35,794 nt of DNA, taken from assembly GCA_964604825.1 (NCBI GenBank), contig CAZSAL010000027.1:1-35794 (forward strand), given 5' to 3'. Below, one piece after another: positions 34,108 to 35,794 of this stretch (its first letter is position 1; each line of letters starts with the position of its first letter). The stretch is from CAZSAL01 sp964604825. GTDB taxonomy: Bacteria > Elusimicrobiota > Elusimicrobia > 2-01-FULL-59-12. A program made the translations under genes and the position numbers. The notes beneath the pieces were generated by a model that ran no database searches, had not been told where the DNA came from, and saw only the letters and a list, made by a program, of their open reading frames with translations.

Positions 34108-35412
34108 ATGAAAAAGATCGTGATATATTCGCGTCAAAAATCCCGAATCCCCAAAGAATGCCTGCTGATGGTCAGCTCAGCGCTGATCATTTTTATGTCC
34201 GGCTGTGCCCGCAACTACGTCACAAGGCATCACGAAGTACACGTGATCAGCCAGAAAACCGAAATCGAAATCGGACGGAAGGCTAAAGATGATATCGTCA
34301 AGGAATACGGTGTGTACAAGGATATACTGTGGGAAGCATATGTCGATCAGGTGGGCCAGAGGCTTGCAAAGGTCTCAGACCGTCCGAACCTTCAGTATGA
34401 TTTCACGATTATTGACAGCGATGAAATGAATGCCTTTGCCGTTCCCGGAGGTTTTGTTTTTGTAACCCGCGGTCTTCTGACGCAGATGGTTGATGAAGCG
34501 GAACTGGCTATTGTGCTTGGCCACGAAATCACGCACATCGCAGCCTGGCACGCCATTGAAACGCTACAACGGTCCGCAGCCATGTCGACTTTAACGGCCT
34601 TGGGCGCCATCGGGGGCGCGGTGATGGGAGCCGGGGCGGCGTCGCTTGCAATTGCTCAGGCCGCGGGGATATATGAAAACCTGTATCTGCTGGGATATGG
34701 CAGAGACCACGAACTTCAAGCGGATGAGCACGGCATTATCTATGCCGCCAGGGCGGGATACGATCCTGGCGCGGCGCTGACTTTTTTCAAGCGGCTGGAA
34801 ACCATTGAAAAGGAAGAAATGGCCGGGCAACATATCAGCCCCTACTGGATCGATCACCCTCCCACAGAAGACCGACTGAAACTGGCAAATCAGTGGATCG
34901 CGGAAGCCCCCAAGCCGGCCAATGGCGGTGTTTACAACCGGGATAAATTCCTGGCCATGGTAGCCCGCATTCCAAAGGGTGAATCTGTCAAAAAAGGAGT
35001 AGTGCAGGGGACTCATTATAAAAACGATCTTTTTAAGGTTGCTCTTGATGTTCCAGAAGGATGGACATTGGACAACAGCCGTATCCAGTCTCTGGTGGGT
35101 TTCGTCGGTCCGATCCCCGAGGTGCGCGGAACGCTGCAGCGTTTCAGCCTGCCTGAAGAGGTGGGGGTGAATGAATTTGCCAAGCAGGTCGCCAGGCAAT
35201 GGGGAGTGCAGGAAGCAACACAGCGTGAAGTGGATTATCCGGCCGGACACGGACTTATGTGGCAGTTCGGCGGTGATTATATGCACTACAGGATTCTGCT
35301 GCTTGTGCGCGGGAATGCGGGATATGCTCTTCAATGTCAGATCCCGGCTGAACAGTACCTGCAATATCTGGTAGACTGCGAACGTATTATGCGCAGCCTG
35401 CAGATCCAGTAG
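34108..35412 (+). CDS. M48-family zinc metalloprotease lipoprotein
   Basis: The N-terminus has a basic stretch, a hydrophobic helix and the lipobox IIFMSGC (Cys33), so it is probably lipid-anchored. The M48 protease domain carries HEITH (H139, E140, H143) and the third zinc ligand E202 in HELQADEHG, with AFAVPGGFVFVTRGL before the active site, as in BepA/LoiP-like periplasmic proteases that handle misfolded outer-membrane proteins. The C-terminal third (about 280-434) is a less familiar domain. I prefer ATG 34108; TTG 34099, GTG 34120 and ATG 34168 are in frame. No clear ribosome-binding site exists, and a TATAAT (34104-34109) overlaps the ATG, so a downstream start or leaderless transcript is possible. 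Confidence 0.9.
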   Translation: MKKIVIYSRQKSRIPKECLLMVSSALIIFMSGCARNYVTRHHEVHVISQKTEIEIGRKAKDDIVKEYGVYKDILWEAYVDQVGQRLAKVSDRPNLQYDFTIIDSDEMNAFAVPGGFVFVTRGLLTQMVDEAELAIVLGHEITHIAAWHAIETLQRSAAMSTLTALGAIGGAVMGAGAASLAIAQAAGIYENLYLLGYGRDHELQADEHGIIYAARAGYDPGAALTFFKRLETIEKEEMAGQHISPYWIDHPPTEDRLKLANQWIAEAPKPANGGVYNRDKFLAMVARIPKGESVKKGVVQGTHYKNDLFKVALDVPEGWTLDNSRIQSLVGFVGPIPEVRGTLQRFSLPEEVGVNEFAKQVARQWGVQEATQREVDYPAGHGLMWQFGGDYMHYRILLLVRGNAGYALQCQIPAEQYLQYLVDCERIMRSLQIQ

Positions 35413-35440
35413 AACAGCTTTTAAGTTTTTTATCTGTTTT

Positions 35441-35448
35441 TGTAAGAT
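35441..35448 (+). promoter_or_regulatory. Possible -10 region before the tRNA-Gly/tRNA-Thr/tuf unit
   Basis: TAAGAT (35443-35448) is preceded directly by TG, 15 bp before the first base of tRNA-Gly. The upstream sequence is T-rich with no clear -35. A start near 35456 would cover tRNA-Gly, the pseudo-tRNA, tRNA-Thr and tuf. Confidence 0.35.
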
Positions 35449-35463
35449 TTCCTGTTTCCCTGT

Positions 35464-35537
35464 GCGGGTGTAGTTCAATGGTAGAACGAAAGCCTTCCAA
35501 GCTTTAGACGTGGGTTCGATTCCCATCACCCGCTCCA
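35464..35537 (+). tRNA. tRNA-Gly (anticodon TCC), CCA encoded
   Basis: Acceptor stem GCGGGTG/CACCCGC, discriminator T and encoded CCA (35535-35537). D-arm GTTC/GAAC, anticodon stem AAAGC/GCTTT with loop CTTCCAA (anticodon TCC), T-arm GTGGG TTCGATT CCCAT. It is the only tRNA of the cluster with a genomic CCA. Confidence 0.96.
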
Positions 35538-35563
35538 GATTTGTAGAATATGCAAACTATTTT

Positions 35564-35631
35564 GCTGGGGCAGCTCAGTTGGTAGTGCATCCGCCAGACG
35601 TCTGGCGGAAGGTCGGATCACACGGACAGTT
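35564..35631 (+). pseudogene. tRNA-like pseudogene interrupted by a 20-bp palindrome
   Basis: The first 26 bases match the 5' end of the functional tRNA-Thr starting at 35632 at 24 of 26 positions (acceptor 5' strand GCTGGGG and D-arm). Where the anticodon arm should be stands the perfect palindrome TCCGCCAGACGTCTGGCGGA (35590-35609). No anticodon loop can be assigned. The T-arm lacks GTTCGA and there is no 3' acceptor strand, so it cannot fold as a tRNA. It ends directly at tRNA-Thr. Confidence 0.8.
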
Positions 35632-35704
<73 letters not shown>

Positions 35705-35739
35705 GATTTTTAAAGTAAATCTATATACAGGAGAACTCC

Positions 35740-35794
35740 ATGTCTAAACCTAAGTTTGAACGGACGAAGCCGCATGTGAATGTAGGGACGATCG
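35740..35794 (+). CDS. tuf: Elongation factor Tu, N-terminal fragment (cut by window end)
   Basis: The visible residues MSKPKFERTKPHVNVGTI are the conserved N-terminus of EF-Tu, leading into the P-loop (GTIGHVDHGKT in the family), which is cut off by the window edge. EF-Tu carries aminoacyl-tRNA to the ribosome. AGGAGA (35729-35734) is well placed before ATG 35740. The tRNA-Gly, tRNA-Thr, tuf order resembles the E. coli tyrU-glyT-thrT-tufB operon, with tRNA-Tyr displaced about 1.8 kb upstream by two protein genes. Confidence 0.95.
   Translation, partial: MSKPKFERTKPHVNVGTI

Noticed and set aside
34591..35529. 312-codon minus-strand open frame across the M48 gene and tRNA-Gly
   Set aside because: It runs antisense through a clear protease gene and a tRNA gene; no domain signal.
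35564..35631. Functional tRNA or integration site (att)
   Set aside because: It has no anticodon loop, no T-loop consensus and no 3' acceptor strand. Integration usually duplicates tRNA 3' ends, whereas the copied part here is the 5' end.

Overview
The window reads as a chromosomal segment of an uncultivated Gram-negative-type bacterium. The evidence is a lipoprotein M48 metalloprotease, minor pilins with class III signal peptides, FMN/iron-sulfur glutamate synthase, and a tRNA-Tyr / tRNA-Gly / tRNA-Thr / tuf cluster. Base composition is moderate. I cannot assign a phylum from sequence reading alone; an affiliation with a candidate phylum such as Omnitrophota is only a guess. Shine-Dalgarno sites (GGAGG, AGGAGA) are used at several genes. 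However, a group of promoter-proximal genes lacks them and carries a -10-like hexamer a few bases before the start codon, which suggests leaderless mRNAs.

Layout. 1-509: tail of a possible ParB-like protein carrying an in-frame palindromic repeat. 640-3739: glutamine-dependent asparagine synthetase and an orphan AAA_14/DUF4143 ATPase. 3762-8631: three polytopic GT39/ArnT-like glycosyltransferases and a convergent, overlapping GT2 polyprenyl-phosphate sugar synthase. Together these could make a lipid-linked sugar and transfer it outside the membrane. 8758-16182: a strong promoter, then gltB-gltD (NADPH glutamate synthase), a SpoU/TrmH RNA methyltransferase and a stand-alone HPt protein. 16259-22141 (minus strand): a tiny Cys-rich membrane protein and a PilX/PilV/PilW-like minor pilin operon whose PilV-like member has a roughly 1,070-residue ectodomain. 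22219-25394: a short GT35-type alpha-glucan phosphorylase divergent from a secreted eight-repeat propeller-like protein. 25455-27812: folE, citrate synthase, MarC-family protein. 27995-32619: a remodelled Kdp-type signalling operon. 32700-35794: a beta-solenoid membrane protein, tRNA-Tyr, a small membrane protein, the M48 lipoprotein, tRNA-Gly, a tRNA pseudogene, tRNA-Thr and the start of tuf.

The most unusual locus is 27995-32619. A KdpD-like protein appears split and partly duplicated. One gene carries DUF4118, GAF and a complete histidine kinase. The next is a KdpE-like regulator. The third carries the KdpD N-terminal ATP-binding sensor, USP, DUF4118 and GAF modules but has no kinase; in its place is a PTS EIIA (fructose/nitrogen-type) domain with the phospho-accepting His. 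No kdpFABC transporter is present in the window. In E. coli, free EIIA-Ntr is known to bind and stimulate KdpD, so this covalent fusion suggests a hard-wired link between PTS phosphorylation state and a Kdp-type pathway.

Other items worth a second look are palindromic repeats translated as protein (including the C-terminus of GltB), a tRNA-like pseudogene interrupted by a 20-bp palindrome, and the recurring leaderless-promoter arrangement.
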